Assembly (NCBI GenBank): GCA_051877275.1
Contig: JBJEIS010000144.1
Span: 1 to 10,162, forward strand
Direction: 5' to 3'
DNA from: RUG11462 sp051877275
GTDB taxonomy: Bacteria > Bacillota > Clostridia > Oscillospirales > Acutalibacteraceae
Length of the DNA stretch: 10,162 nucleotides
In this document: positions 1 through 7,392 of the stretch, piece after piece
Layout of the letters: the number at the start of each line of letters is the position of its first letter
Position numbering within the stretch: the first letter of the stretch is position 1
Position numbers and translations under genes: made by a program
The notes under the pieces: generated by a model
What the model was told of the DNA's origin: nothing
The model's database searches: none
Seen by the model: only the letters and a program-made list of their open reading frames with translations

Positions 1-327
1 TTTGTTGAGCGTCTTTCTTCAGCAAAGCAAAAAGAAAATGAATATGCCCTTTACTCAGCGGTTGAGGAAATCGCTCCGAAACTTATTTCAGGTAGCAAAA
101 CAATGTACAAGGGCGTAAGCGCCAATGTTGACTTCTATTCGGGATTCGTTTATGAAATGCTCGGTATTCCGCGCGAGCTTTTCACTCCGCTTTTTGCGAT
201 TTCAAGAATTTCCGGATGGTCTGCTCACCGTATGGAAGAGATTATTAACGCCGGAAAAATAATTCGCCCGGCTTACAAAGCAGTCGGTGACAGAATGGAA
301 TATGTTCCGCTCAACAAAAGAAAATAA
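1..327 (+). CDS. gltA: Citrate synthase, C-terminal part (5' end outside window)
   Basis: Citrate synthase condenses acetyl-CoA with oxaloacetate to citrate in the cytoplasm. Only the last 108 codons are present, read in frame from base 1 to the TAA at 325-327. The stretch holds the family's C-terminal signature. NVDFYSG at 124-144 contains the aspartate (codon 130-132) that matches the catalytic Asp362 of E. coli GltA. It is followed by SRISGWSAH and then IIRP, which carry the arginines equivalent to the citrate-binding Arg387 and Arg407. The reading frame is clean and ends about where the family usually ends. In Bacillus naming this would be citZ or citA, and the paralogue cannot be decided from the tail. 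A strong hairpin follows 5 bases after the stop. The identification as citrate synthase is firm; whether it is a 2-methylcitrate synthase variant is not resolvable here. Confidence 0.93.
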   Translation, partial: FVERLSSAKQKENEYALYSAVEEIAPKLISGSKTMYKGVSANVDFYSGFVYEMLGIPRELFTPLFAISRISGWSAHRMEEIINAGKIIRPAYKAVGDRMEYVPLNKRK

Positions 328-332
328 GATTC

Positions 333-377
333 TTAACCGCAAACGCATATGACGTTTGCGGTTAAATATAGATTTTT
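333..377 (+). terminator. Hairpin after citrate synthase, probable terminator with a weak T tail
   Basis: A perfect 13-bp inverted repeat pairs 333-345 (TTAACCGCAAACG) with 353-365 around a 7-base loop. The stem is stable, but the T run (373-377) starts only after an 8-base ATATAGA-like spacer, so it is not a textbook intrinsic terminator. It may terminate only in part, letting transcription continue into htpG, or act as an mRNA-stabilising 3' end. It sits between two co-directional genes only 73 bases apart. Confidence 0.65.
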
Positions 378-400
378 AAAAATTGAAAGGTGATTAAAAA

Positions 401-2305
401 ATGGCAAAAAAACAATTCAAGGCAGAATCTAAAAAACTGCTTGATATGATGATTAATTCTATTTATACTCATAAAGAAATTTTTATGAGAGAATTAATTT
501 CAAACGCTTCCGACGCTTTGGATAAGTTATATTTCAAGAAGCTTGGTGAGCACAACGGCGATTTTTCTAAAGATGATTTATGCATAAATATCACCGCTGA
601 CAAAGAAAAAAGAACAATTACCATTGCCGATAACGGAATCGGTATGACTAAAGATGAGCTTGAAAACAACCTCGGTGTTATTGCAAAATCCGGCTCACTT
701 GATTTTAAAACAGAAAACGAAAAAACCGAAGACATTGATGTAATCGGTCAGTTTGGCGTAGGATTTTACAGCGCATTTATGGTAGCTAAAAAAATAACAG
801 TAGAATCAAAAGCTTACGGCGAGGATACTGCTCATAAATGGGTATCATCAGGTGCAGACGGTTACACTATTACCGATTGTGAAAAAGATGACTGCGGCAC
901 TGTTATCACTCTTGAGATTAAAGAAAACACCGAAAACGACAGCTATGATGAATTCTTAGAGCAGTACAAAATAAAAGAGCTGGTTAAAAAATACAGCGAC
1001 TATATCAGATACCCTATCAAGATGGAAGTTGAAAAATCGGTACCTGTTGAAACTGATGACAAAGACGGCGAAGAAGACAAAGAGCCGGAATTTACTACAG
1101 TCAAAGAAATAGAAACCTTAAACAGTATGGTTCCTCTTTGGCATAAAAACAAAAATGAAATCAGCGAAGATGAATACAATCAGTTCTATAAAGACAGATT
1201 CCACGATTACGAAGATCCTGCAAAGGTTATTCACTCAAAAACCGAAGGTCAGGTATCATACGACTCACTTATGTTTATTCCGAAACGCCCGCCTTATGAC
1301 TTTTATACAAAGGACTACGAAAAGGGTCTCGCGCTTTATGCCAACGGCGTTTTGATTATGGAAAAATGCAAGGATTTGCTTCCTGATCACTTCAGCTTTG
1401 TTAAAGGTCTTGTTGACAGCGCAGATTTAAGCTTAAATATCTCGCGTGAAATTTTACAGCATGACCATCAGCTAAAAATAATAGCAAAAGCTATTGATAA
1501 AAAGATTTGTTCAGAGCTTAAAAAGATGCTTTCAAACGAGCGCGAGAATTACGAAGAATTTTTCAAAGCATTTGGAATACAGCTAAAATTCGGCGTTTAC
1601 AATAATTACGGTATGTATAAAGACTCTTTAAAAGACTTGCTTATTTATATTTCAAGCGCTGAAGAAAAATACACTACTCTTGCAGAATATGTTCTTAGAA
1701 TGAAAGACGGTCAGGACACCATTTACTATGCCTGCGGTGATTCAATTGATAAAATCAAGCTTTTACCGCAAACAGAGGCAGTTAAAGACAAAGGCTACGA
1801 AATACTTTATATGACCGATAACGTTGATGAATTTGCACTTCAGATGTTAATGGAATATGACGGTAAAAAGTTTAAAAATATTTGCGACGGTGCACTCGAC
1901 CTTGATACCGAAGAAGAAAAAGAGCAGTTAAAAACCAAAAACGAAGAAGCTAAAGATATGCTCGGATTCATTAAAGAATCACTGAAAGATGAAGTTACAG
2001 ATGTTAAATTCACCGATAAATTAAAATCTTCGGCAGTCTGCCTTTCAAGCGAAGGATATCTTTCAATGGAAATGGAAAAAGTACTTAAAACAATGCCGAA
2101 CGCAAATGACTCAATGAAAGCGCAGCTGGTTCTTGAAATTAACAGTAACCATTCTATCAACGACAAACTAAACAAGCTATATAATGATGACAAAGAAACG
2201 CTCAAAAAATTTGCAAAGCTTCTTTATTATCAGGCAAGACTAATAAGCGGACTTGAGATTGAAAATCCGTCTGAATTTTCGAATCTTATCTGCGAATTTG
2301 CAATC
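401..2305 (+). CDS. htpG: Molecular chaperone HtpG (Hsp90 family), 3' end lost in assembly gap
   Basis: Cytoplasmic dimeric ATP-dependent chaperone of the Hsp90 family. The ATG at 401 follows GAAAGGTGA (385-393) at normal spacing. The N-terminal GHKL ATPase domain spans about residues 1-210: RELISNASDAL with the catalytic Glu31 and Mg-binding Asn35, DNGIGM at 77-82, and the lid motif GQFGVGF at 116-122. A short acidic linker lies at about 214-232. The middle domain spans about 235-500, with the conserved catalytic-loop arginine in NISREILQ (Arg349). The dimerisation domain begins after about 510. Codon 635 is the last before the run of N. The final residues seen (ENPSEFSNLICEFAI) resemble the extreme end of clostridial HtpG, so probably only a few codons are missing. 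No CIRCE operator (TTAGCACTC with its inverted copy) is visible upstream, and no good promoter separates it from the preceding hairpin. Confidence 0.97.
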
Positions 2306-2405
2306 NNNNNNNNNNNNNNNNNNNNNNNNNNNNNNNNNNNNNNNNNNNNNNNNNNNNNNNNNNNNNNNNNNNNNNNNNNNNNNNNNNNNNNNNNNNNNNN
2401 NNNNN
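2306..2405. other. Assembly gap, 100 N
   Basis: Exactly 100 undetermined bases, a conventional placeholder for a scaffold gap whose true length is often unknown. It hides the last codons and any terminator of htpG. Any frame that appears to read through it from htpG and stop at 2417-2419 is an artefact. Confidence 0.98.
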
Positions 2406-2423
2406 CACTCTACGATTAGTGGG

Positions 2424-2452
2424 TTGGCTTTTTTGCAAAATTCATATATACT
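2424..2452 (+). promoter_or_regulatory. Sigma-A-like promoter of the XRE regulator gene
   Basis: TTGGCT (2424-2429) and TATACT (2447-2452) are separated by 17 bases: four of six matches to the -35 consensus, five of six to the -10, and ideal spacing. Transcription would start near 2459, giving a very short leader that is almost filled by the ribosome site GAAAGGAGAG (2461-2470). The site lies directly after the gap, so any operator upstream of -35 is not visible. Confidence 0.6.
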
Positions 2453-2476
2453 ATTCTTACGAAAGGAGAGATATTT

Positions 2477-3055
2477 ATGGATTGCGCAAAAACAGGCGCG
2501 CTCATAAGACGCTTGCGCCAGGAAAAAAAGCTTACGCAGAAAAATATTGCAGACGCACTTGGAATATGCGATAAAACTGTTTCAAAATGGGAATGCGGCT
2601 TAGGATTCCCCGATACTTCGCTTTGGGCTGATTTATCAGTTATTTTAGGCGCCGATATTAACGGCTTATTAGAAGGCGAATTAGAGCAAAACAAGCCTGA
2701 TAACGGCAATATAGACCGAATTAAATTCTATGTCTGTGAAACCTGCAACAATATCATTTTCAGCACAAGCAGCACAGGTGCTTATTGCTGCGGCAGAAAA
2801 CTGAACGAACTGCAAATCACGCAAAAAGAGATTAATATTAATGCCAAAATTATTGACAACGAATACTTTATAACAATTGACCATTCTATGTCAAAAGATA
2901 ATTATATTCTCTTCACAGCGCTTGTCAAAGACGATACAGTCGTGCTAAAAAGACTTTATCCGGAACAAAATCCTGAAATAATTTTGCCGCTTTACCGCAA
3001 AGCAAAGCTTTTTATTTGTGACAGTAATTATAACCTTTTCAAAATCCAGTTATAA
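2477..3055 (+). CDS. XRE-family regulator fused to a desulfoferrodoxin-like domain
   Basis: A 192-residue protein with two recognisable parts. Residues 5-60 form an XRE/Cro-type helix-turn-helix, with TQKNIADALGI then DKTVSKWECG as the DNA-binding helices. After a polar linker, residues 83-192 resemble desulfoferrodoxin. The sequence CETC (87-90) with CC (104-105) is the Cx2C/CC iron site of desulforedoxin. The stretch from DHSMSKDNYI (135-144) to LKRLYPEQNPE aligns by eye with the superoxide-reductase core. The catalytic iron site looks eroded. HSM keeps one histidine, but the usual second histidine is Asn142, and the CNxHG ligand loop is CDSNY (181-185), keeping Cys181 but not the histidine. 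I infer a metal- or redox-responsive regulator rather than an active enzyme. ATG 2477 follows GGAG at 8 bases. A terminator follows. The HTH is certain; the domain fusion is likely. Confidence 0.85.
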   Translation: MDCAKTGALIRRLRQEKKLTQKNIADALGICDKTVSKWECGLGFPDTSLWADLSVILGADINGLLEGELEQNKPDNGNIDRIKFYVCETCNNIIFSTSSTGAYCCGRKLNELQITQKEININAKIIDNEYFITIDHSMSKDNYILFTALVKDDTVVLKRLYPEQNPEIILPLYRKAKLFICDSNYNLFKIQL

Positions 3056-3067
3056 ACATGAACAACT

Positions 3068-3101
3068 AAAAAATCGTACTGATTAATCAGTACGATTTTT
3101 T
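3068..3101. terminator. Bidirectional intrinsic terminator between converging genes
   Basis: A perfect 34-base palindrome: six A, then TCGTACTGA, centre TTAA, TCAGTACGA, then six T. On either strand it gives a strong stem followed by a T run, so it can end transcripts of the regulator (plus) and of the flippase (minus). The flippase stop codon (3087-3089) and its last four codons lie inside the palindrome. Confidence 0.9.
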
Positions 3102-4751
3102 CTTTAATCTTAATTTTACTAAAATGTTTTCAACTGCTTTTTCACCGAAAACCTCATAAACTGCTCTGTTTTTAAAAATAAGAGCAAAATAAATTGCAGC
3201 GCCGATAACAGCATAAGCGCCAAGGTGAATCACCTGTAAAAAGCTTCTTATATTTGTAACAGGCAGAAAATAATTCAAAGCGAAAACCACAACACCCATT
3301 ATCACAGTCGGATAAAGCACTTTAAAGAATGATTTTAAAATACTGCCGTATCTGAAATTGAAAGATTTTCTAAGCACTCCGAGAATTATAACAATGCACA
3401 TCGACTGTCCGATAAATGTTGAAATAACAGCACCGATATAGCAAGTACCAGTCGCACCCATATAATAAAGCAAATACATAAGCGGAACATCAAAAATAAT
3501 ATTTGCGATAATACCTACAATAGTTGCAATACATACCGCTTTTGTCTTTTTAAGCCCCTGCATTGCCATACAAAGCGTTATTTTTATACACGAAATAACA
3601 TTGACAGGGACTACAAAGCGTAAAATAAGGCTGCCGTATTGCGCCGCATTTGAGCCGTAGAACAACGAATAAACCGGCCCTGCCAAAATTACAATGCCCA
3701 TTGTTATCGGCAAAGAAATACCAAATATAATATTAATTGCAGAACAAAGCTTTACGTTTGCCTGTTTAAAATCTTCTTTAGCAACAAGCGCCGCCATTTC
3801 AGGCACAATTGTATTTGTAAGTCCCATAGCCAAAGCGCTGATAATCATTGCAATTTTCGGCGCATAGGTTGAAATAACCGAACCTACAAGCACGCTGTCT
3901 TTTATACCGAGATTGGACATTGTATAAACAACAAGAACATTATCTACAATTTCATAAATATTTGCTGAAACCGCAACAATTAAAATAGGAATACAATAGA
4001 ATAAAAATCTCTTTACTATTTGTTTTGAACTTAAAACTTCACTCTCATTTGAAACCTTAATTATTACATCATCGCTGTTTCTGGTTTTCAGCTTCAAATA
4101 CAAAATAGCAGCCAAAGCACCGATACCGGCACCCAAGAGAGCAATATTTACACCAACAGATGAAGAAAGGTTGAATACTTTTACTGCAACATAAGCACCG
4201 ATAAGCACTGCGGCTATTCGGGTAATTTGCTCAATAACCTGTGAAAAAGCCGAAACGGTTAAGACCTTGTGCCCTTGCAAAAATCCGCGGTAAATAGACA
4301 AAAACGGAACTACCAAAAGGCAAACTCCTATACATCTTATAGCCGCGGCAACCTGCGAAACGCTTACAGGAGCAGAGCTTGATGCAATTTCATTAATATA
4401 AAAATCCGCAATGTTATTTGCAAAAATCTCAAGCAGAATGAAAAATGCAATTCCCATTGACATTGAAACAGCATTTCCCACCCTGTAAATTTTCATTTTT
4501 GTTTTATGCATCTCTCTGGTGTTATATTCAGATATTAATATACTCGTAGCAGTAGGAATACCTGATGTAGAAGCATTTAGAACAAGGTTATAAATCAAAT
4601 ATGCACATGAATAAATAACCATTCCGTCTTCGCCGATAAGCGCTGTAAACGGAATAATATAAAGCATTCCGAGAATTTTTGTAAATAGAATGGAAATATA
4701 AGATATCAAAGTGCCGTCAACAAATCCGTTTTTCTTTAATTTTTTTGCCAT
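3087..4751 (-). CDS. MurJ/SpoVB-family lipid-linked oligosaccharide flippase
   Basis: A 554-residue polytopic membrane protein of the MVF/MATE-like (MOP) exporter superfamily, close in length to Bacillus YtgP/MurJ and SpoVB. These proteins move lipid-linked cell-wall precursors across the cytoplasmic membrane. A basic N-terminus (MAKKLKKNG) leads into about 14 hydrophobic segments. The first two helices are followed by NASTSGIPTATSILISEYN, which matches the SGIP...SxxxSEYN region typical of the SpoVB/YtgP branch. A polar loop rich in charged residues, starting at about TRNSDDVIIK, divides the two halves, as is usual in the fold. The ATG at 4751 is preceded by GAGG at 5 bases. It stands alone, with its own promoter and terminator. 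Sequence alone does not separate the vegetative lipid II flippase (MurJ) from the sporulation paralogue SpoVB or a polysaccharide exporter, so no symbol is given. Confidence 0.88.
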   Translation of the reverse strand: MAKKLKKNGFVDGTLISYISILFTKILGMLYIIPFTALIGEDGMVIYSCAYLIYNLVLNASTSGIPTATSILISEYNTREMHKTKMKIYRVGNAVSMSMGIAFFILLEIFANNIADFYINEIASSSAPVSVSQVAAAIRCIGVCLLVVPFLSIYRGFLQGHKVLTVSAFSQVIEQITRIAAVLIGAYVAVKVFNLSSSVGVNIALLGAGIGALAAILYLKLKTRNSDDVIIKVSNESEVLSSKQIVKRFLFYCIPILIVAVSANIYEIVDNVLVVYTMSNLGIKDSVLVGSVISTYAPKIAMIISALAMGLTNTIVPEMAALVAKEDFKQANVKLCSAINIIFGISLPITMGIVILAGPVYSLFYGSNAAQYGSLILRFVVPVNVISCIKITLCMAMQGLKKTKAVCIATIVGIIANIIFDVPLMYLLYYMGATGTCYIGAVISTFIGQSMCIVIILGVLRKSFNFRYGSILKSFFKVLYPTVIMGVVVFALNYFLPVTNIRSFLQVIHLGAYAVIGAAIYFALIFKNRAVYEVFGEKAVENILVKLRLKKKSY

Positions 4752-4798
4752 AATATCCTCGATTTCTGTTATAAAGCTATCAAAATTATCATTACTAA

Positions 4799-4826
4799 AT
4801 TATAACACATATATCACAAAAAACAA
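4799..4826 (-). promoter_or_regulatory. Promoter of the flippase gene, extended -10 type
   Basis: Read on the minus strand, TGTTATAAT (4807-4799) is a perfect extended -10 element. A weak -35-like TTGTTT (4826-4821) lies 16 bases upstream of TATAAT. The start point would be near 4792, giving a leader of about 40 bases before the ATG. It is oriented away from the pfkA promoter, in a 222-base divergent intergenic region. I see no other structure in that region beyond A+T richness. Confidence 0.6.
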
Positions 4827-4907
4827 GAATTATTTAATTGTTTATATAAAAATATCAAATAATATGTATTATAAAGGGCATTTTTTTAATAAAGATTAAA
4901 AAAGCAC

Positions 4908-4936
4908 TTGAATTTATCAAAGAAATTGATTATAAT
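4908..4936 (+). promoter_or_regulatory. Sigma-A-like promoter of pfkA
   Basis: TTGAAT (4908-4913) and a perfect TATAAT (4931-4936) are spaced by 17 bases. Transcription should start near 4943, giving a leader of about 30 bases that contains the strong ribosome site GGGAGGT (4959-4965), 8 bases before the ATG. This is the best promoter in the window and fits a highly expressed glycolytic gene. Confidence 0.75.
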
Positions 4937-4973
4937 AGATGTTGGTTAGTTACTTTTTGGGAGGTACTTATAA

Positions 4974-5939
4974 ATGTCAGTAAAAACAATCGGTGTTTTG
5001 ACAAGCGGCGGTGACGCACCGGGTATGAACGCTGCTGTTCGTGCAGTTGTTCGTACAGCAATTTCAAGAGGTATACGCGTTTACGGTATTCGCCGTGGTT
5101 ATAACGGACTTATTCATGATGATGTTTTTGAAATGAATCTCAGAACTGTTTCTGATATTATTCATCGTGGCGGTACTGTTCTTTATACTGCCCGCAGTCC
5201 TGAGTTTAAAACAGAGGAAGGTATGCAAAAAGCAATTGCTACTTGCAAAAAATATAATATAGAAGGCTGTATTGTTATCGGCGGCGACGGCTCTTACAGA
5301 GGCGCTCGTGACTTGTCATTGCGCGGTATTCCATGTGTTGGTATTCCGGGTACAATTGATAATGATATTTCCTGCACAGACTATACTATCGGTTTTGATA
5401 CTGCTATGAACACAGCGGTTGAAATGATTGATAAAATCCGTGATACTTCTCAATCTCACGAGCGTTGCACAGTTTGTGAGGTTATGGGCAGAAACTGCGG
5501 AGATATCGCTCTTCATACCGGTATCGCAGTAGGTGCAACATGTATTTTAGTACCGGAAGTTGAATTTACTTTTGAAGAAATTGTTACAAAAATTAATAAA
5601 GGTCAGGCAAGCGGTAAAAAGCACTTTATAATCGTTGTTGCAGAAGGCATCGGCGGTGTTGAAGAGCTTGCTAAAAAAATTCAGGCAGCAACCGGAATTG
5701 AATCTCGTGCTTCGGTTTTGGGTCATGTTCAGCGTGGCGGTAATCCATCTGTTCGCGACAGAGTATGCGCTTCTGCTATGGGCTCTGCTGCTGTATCTCT
5801 TCTTGAAAAAGGAATCGGCAATCGAGTTATTGCTCAGAAAGATAATAAGATTGTTGATTTTGATATCTACGAAGCTTTACAGATGAAAAAGGAATTCGAA
5901 ACCGACCTTTACAAGATTGCTTTGGAAATCGGAATCTAA
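4974..5939 (+). CDS. pfkA: ATP-dependent 6-phosphofructokinase
   Basis: Phosphorylates fructose 6-phosphate to fructose 1,6-bisphosphate, the committed step of glycolysis, in the cytoplasm. At 321 residues it matches the short bacterial PfkA (E. coli 320). Motifs in order are SGGDAPGMNA (11-20, nucleotide loop), GGDGS (103-107), PGTIDND (125-131) with the catalytic Asp129, MGRNCGD (171-177), VPEVEF (193-198) and GHVQRGG (250-256). The glycine after GGD, rather than Asp, marks an ATP-using and not a pyrophosphate-using enzyme. Arg23, Arg27 and Glu195 correspond to the allosteric-site Arg21, Arg25 and Glu187 of E. coli, so ADP/PEP control is plausible. The coding sequence favours CGT and GGT codons more than its neighbours do, as expected of a highly expressed gene. 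It has its own strong promoter and is followed by a terminator before the next gene. Confidence 0.98.
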   Translation: MSVKTIGVLTSGGDAPGMNAAVRAVVRTAISRGIRVYGIRRGYNGLIHDDVFEMNLRTVSDIIHRGGTVLYTARSPEFKTEEGMQKAIATCKKYNIEGCIVIGGDGSYRGARDLSLRGIPCVGIPGTIDNDISCTDYTIGFDTAMNTAVEMIDKIRDTSQSHERCTVCEVMGRNCGDIALHTGIAVGATCILVPEVEFTFEEIVTKINKGQASGKKHFIIVVAEGIGGVEELAKKIQAATGIESRASVLGHVQRGGNPSVRDRVCASAMGSAAVSLLEKGIGNRVIAQKDNKIVDFDIYEALQMKKEFETDLYKIALEIGI

Positions 5940-5959
5940 CTTAATAACAATAAATTTTT

Positions 5960-5996
5960 CGACCGCTTTTTATTTTTATTAAAAGTGGTCGTTTTT
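5960..5996 (+). terminator. Intrinsic terminator after pfkA
   Basis: CGACCGCTTTT (5960-5970) pairs with AAAAGTGGTCG (5981-5991), 11 bp with one G-T wobble, around a 10-base loop, followed by five T (5992-5996). The ribosome site of the next gene (AAGGTGA, 5999-6005) begins three bases later. The downstream gene has no evident promoter of its own, so it probably depends on read-through here. Confidence 0.85.
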
Positions 5997-6009
5997 GTAA
6001 GGTGATATA

Positions 6010-6558
6010 ATGTCAGACATAAAAACACAGGCGCAAACCGCCGTAAAAGAATTAATAGAAGCGGCAAAACTCAAAAAAGGAGACCTTTTTGTTGTAGGTT
6101 GTTCTTCAAGCGAAGTAATTGGTGAAAAAATAGGAACAAATTCATCGGTACAGACCGCAAACGATTTGTTCGACGCTATTTATTCGGTTTTAAATAAAAA
6201 GGGTATGTACCTGGCTGCGCAATGTTGCGAACATTTAAACCGCGCTATTATTATAGAACAGGAATATGCTGAAAAAAAGAATTTGGAAGAGGTTAATATA
6301 GTTCCTCAGCCAAAAGCAGGCGGCTCTTTTGCTACTGCCGCTTATCAGAATTTCAAAAATCCTGTTGCTGTTGAACATATAAAAGCCAACGCCGGTATTG
6401 ACATCGGAGGAACTCTAATCGGTATGCATTTAAAAGATGTTGCGGTTCCTGTTCGGGTATCAATTTCTAAAATCGGACAGGCTAACATTATTTGTGCAAG
6501 AACCAGACCGAAATTTATCGGTGGCGGACGAACACATTATGACGAAAATAAAATATAA
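6010..6558 (+). CDS. ywlG: YwlG/UPF0340 (DUF436, TIGR01440) family protein of unknown function
   Basis: A 182-residue soluble protein of the conserved Firmicute family typified by Bacillus subtilis YwlG. No reaction is established for this family as far as I know. Visible conserved blocks are GCSSSEVIGEKIG (30-42), AAQCCEHLNRA (69-79), PKAGGSFATAAY (101-112), DIGGTLIGMHLK (131-142) and ARTRPKFIGGGR (163-174). Cys31, the Cys72-Cys73-Glu74-His75 cluster, His140 and the Arg-rich end are polar residues set in glycine-rich loops, which suggests a small-molecule or metal site; that is inference. There is no signal peptide or membrane segment. The ATG at 6010 follows AAGGTGA closely. It lies 13 bases downstream of the pfkA terminator hairpin, so expression probably depends on glycolytic transcript leaking past that terminator. 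Confidence 0.9.
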   Translation: MSDIKTQAQTAVKELIEAAKLKKGDLFVVGCSSSEVIGEKIGTNSSVQTANDLFDAIYSVLNKKGMYLAAQCCEHLNRAIIIEQEYAEKKNLEEVNIVPQPKAGGSFATAAYQNFKNPVAVEHIKANAGIDIGGTLIGMHLKDVAVPVRVSISKIGQANIICARTRPKFIGGGRTHYDENKI

Positions 6559-6596
6559 AAAAACTCCTGTATTTAATAAATACAGGAGTTTTTTTT
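6557..6596. terminator. Bidirectional intrinsic terminator
   Basis: An A-rich run leads into CTCCTGTATTTA (6564-6575), a one-base centre, then TAAATACAGGAG (6577-6588) and eight T (6589-6596). It is a near-perfect palindrome flanked by A on one side and T on the other, so it can terminate the YwlG-family gene (plus) and the four-gene minus-strand operon. The lipoprotein stop codon (6595-6597) lies at the end of the T run, and the YwlG stop (6556-6558) lies at the other edge. Confidence 0.9.
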
Positions 6597-7389
6597 AATA
6601 TCCTATATATGTTGTTGAGAAGTAAACCTGATTTATAAAATCACGGCTTTTTCCGCTATATTCCACAACATATTTATCATCTAAAAACCAGCAGTATTTA
6701 CCGCTTGTATTCTTATAAATATCATCACCTTGGTCGCTTTTAAAAGATAGGTTATACTTATTGGTTTTTAAAGAATTATTATTGTTAACAGTATAAATCT
6801 TTATATTCTGTTTTTCGCCTTTAGGCTCTGTAAATTCAAAGCAAAAAAAGTTTCTTGAAGAAAGATAACAGCTTTTAAATTTATAATCCTTCGGAAGATT
6901 TGGAGTATATACTTTTTTATCTGTAAAAATCATCATCAGATATTCCTGACGAAACGGATTTATGCATAAATTATTCTTTTTCTCATCAACCGATTTCATT
7001 AAATCTTTAAATGTTTTATAACCGCTGACTTTACTTTTAAGATTTGCAATACTACTGTATTTAATCTGCATTTCATAAATCTGTGCGGTTGTTTTTGTGT
7101 TTTTACCCTTAACCGTTGCTTTGGTTTTTACAGTAGTCGTTTTTTCAGTTGTCTCTTCTTCGCTGTCATTACTGTCATCATTATTCCTTTTTGCTGTGAC
7201 AAAAAATCCCGTAGAGCTTGGAGCAATATTTTGAGGCATTTCCTCATTGCCTTTTACGGTTTCGATAGTATTATCGTTTTCAGCTGAATTCGCCGAGCTT
7301 TCATTATTTGCAGAAGTATCTTTTTGGGCACCGCAGGCACTGAAAACAAGAAGCACCGCCGCCAATAAAATGAGTATTGTTTTTTTCAT
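6595..7389 (-). CDS. Predicted lipoprotein of unknown function
   Basis: A 264-residue protein I do not recognise. It begins with a classic lipoprotein signal: MKK, a hydrophobic stretch (4-16) and the lipobox FSAC with the lipidated cysteine at 19, so it should be anchored on the outer face of the cytoplasmic membrane. Residues 20-102 are low-complexity and rich in Ser, Asn, Glu, Thr and Lys, forming a flexible spacer. Residues 103-264 look folded, with many aromatics (Phe, Tyr), alternating strand-like segments and cysteines at 142, 174, 183 and 233. There is no motif I can assign. Its ATG is 3 bases beyond the stop of the upstream metallo-beta-lactamase gene, and its ribosome site AAGGAGAG lies within that gene's last codons. 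The two are therefore translationally linked and probably work in the same place. It is the last gene of the operon. Confidence 0.8.
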   Translation of the reverse strand: MKKTILILLAAVLLVFSACGAQKDTSANNESSANSAENDNTIETVKGNEEMPQNIAPSSTGFFVTAKRNNDDSNDSEEETTEKTTTVKTKATVKGKNTKTTAQIYEMQIKYSSIANLKSKVSGYKTFKDLMKSVDEKKNNLCINPFRQEYLMMIFTDKKVYTPNLPKDYKFKSCYLSSRNFFCFEFTEPKGEKQNIKIYTVNNNNSLKTNKYNLSFKSDQGDDIYKNTSGKYCWFLDDKYVVEYSGKSRDFINQVYFSTTYIGY

Positions 7390-7392
7390 TAA

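Noticed and set aside
378..400. Possible heat-shock operator (CIRCE) or riboswitch in the htpG leader
   Set aside because: The leader after the hairpin is only about 23 bases of A/T-rich sequence plus the ribosome site; no inverted TTAGCACTC repeat is present.
1840..2205. Antisense open frame of 121 codons inside htpG (and shorter ones at 469-735)
   Set aside because: Serine- and leucine-rich translation is what the opposite strand of a Lys/Glu/Asp-rich gene gives; no ribosome site and no known motif.
2253..2507. Open frames that cross the N gap, including an apparent HtpG extension ending at 2419
   Set aside because: The gap length is a placeholder, so frame continuity over it is meaningless; the regulator and its promoter explain the downstream side.
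4711..4899. Small 62-codon plus-strand frame across the divergent control region
   Set aside because: It overlaps the flippase start and promoter, has no ribosome site and a low-complexity AT-driven composition (Asn, Ile, Lys, Phe, Tyr).
6006..6011. Perfect TATAAT overlapping the start codon of the YwlG-family gene
   Set aside because: A transcript from it would start inside the gene, and no -35-like hexamer lies 16-18 bases upstream (AAGTGG there). The gene's ribosome site would be lost.
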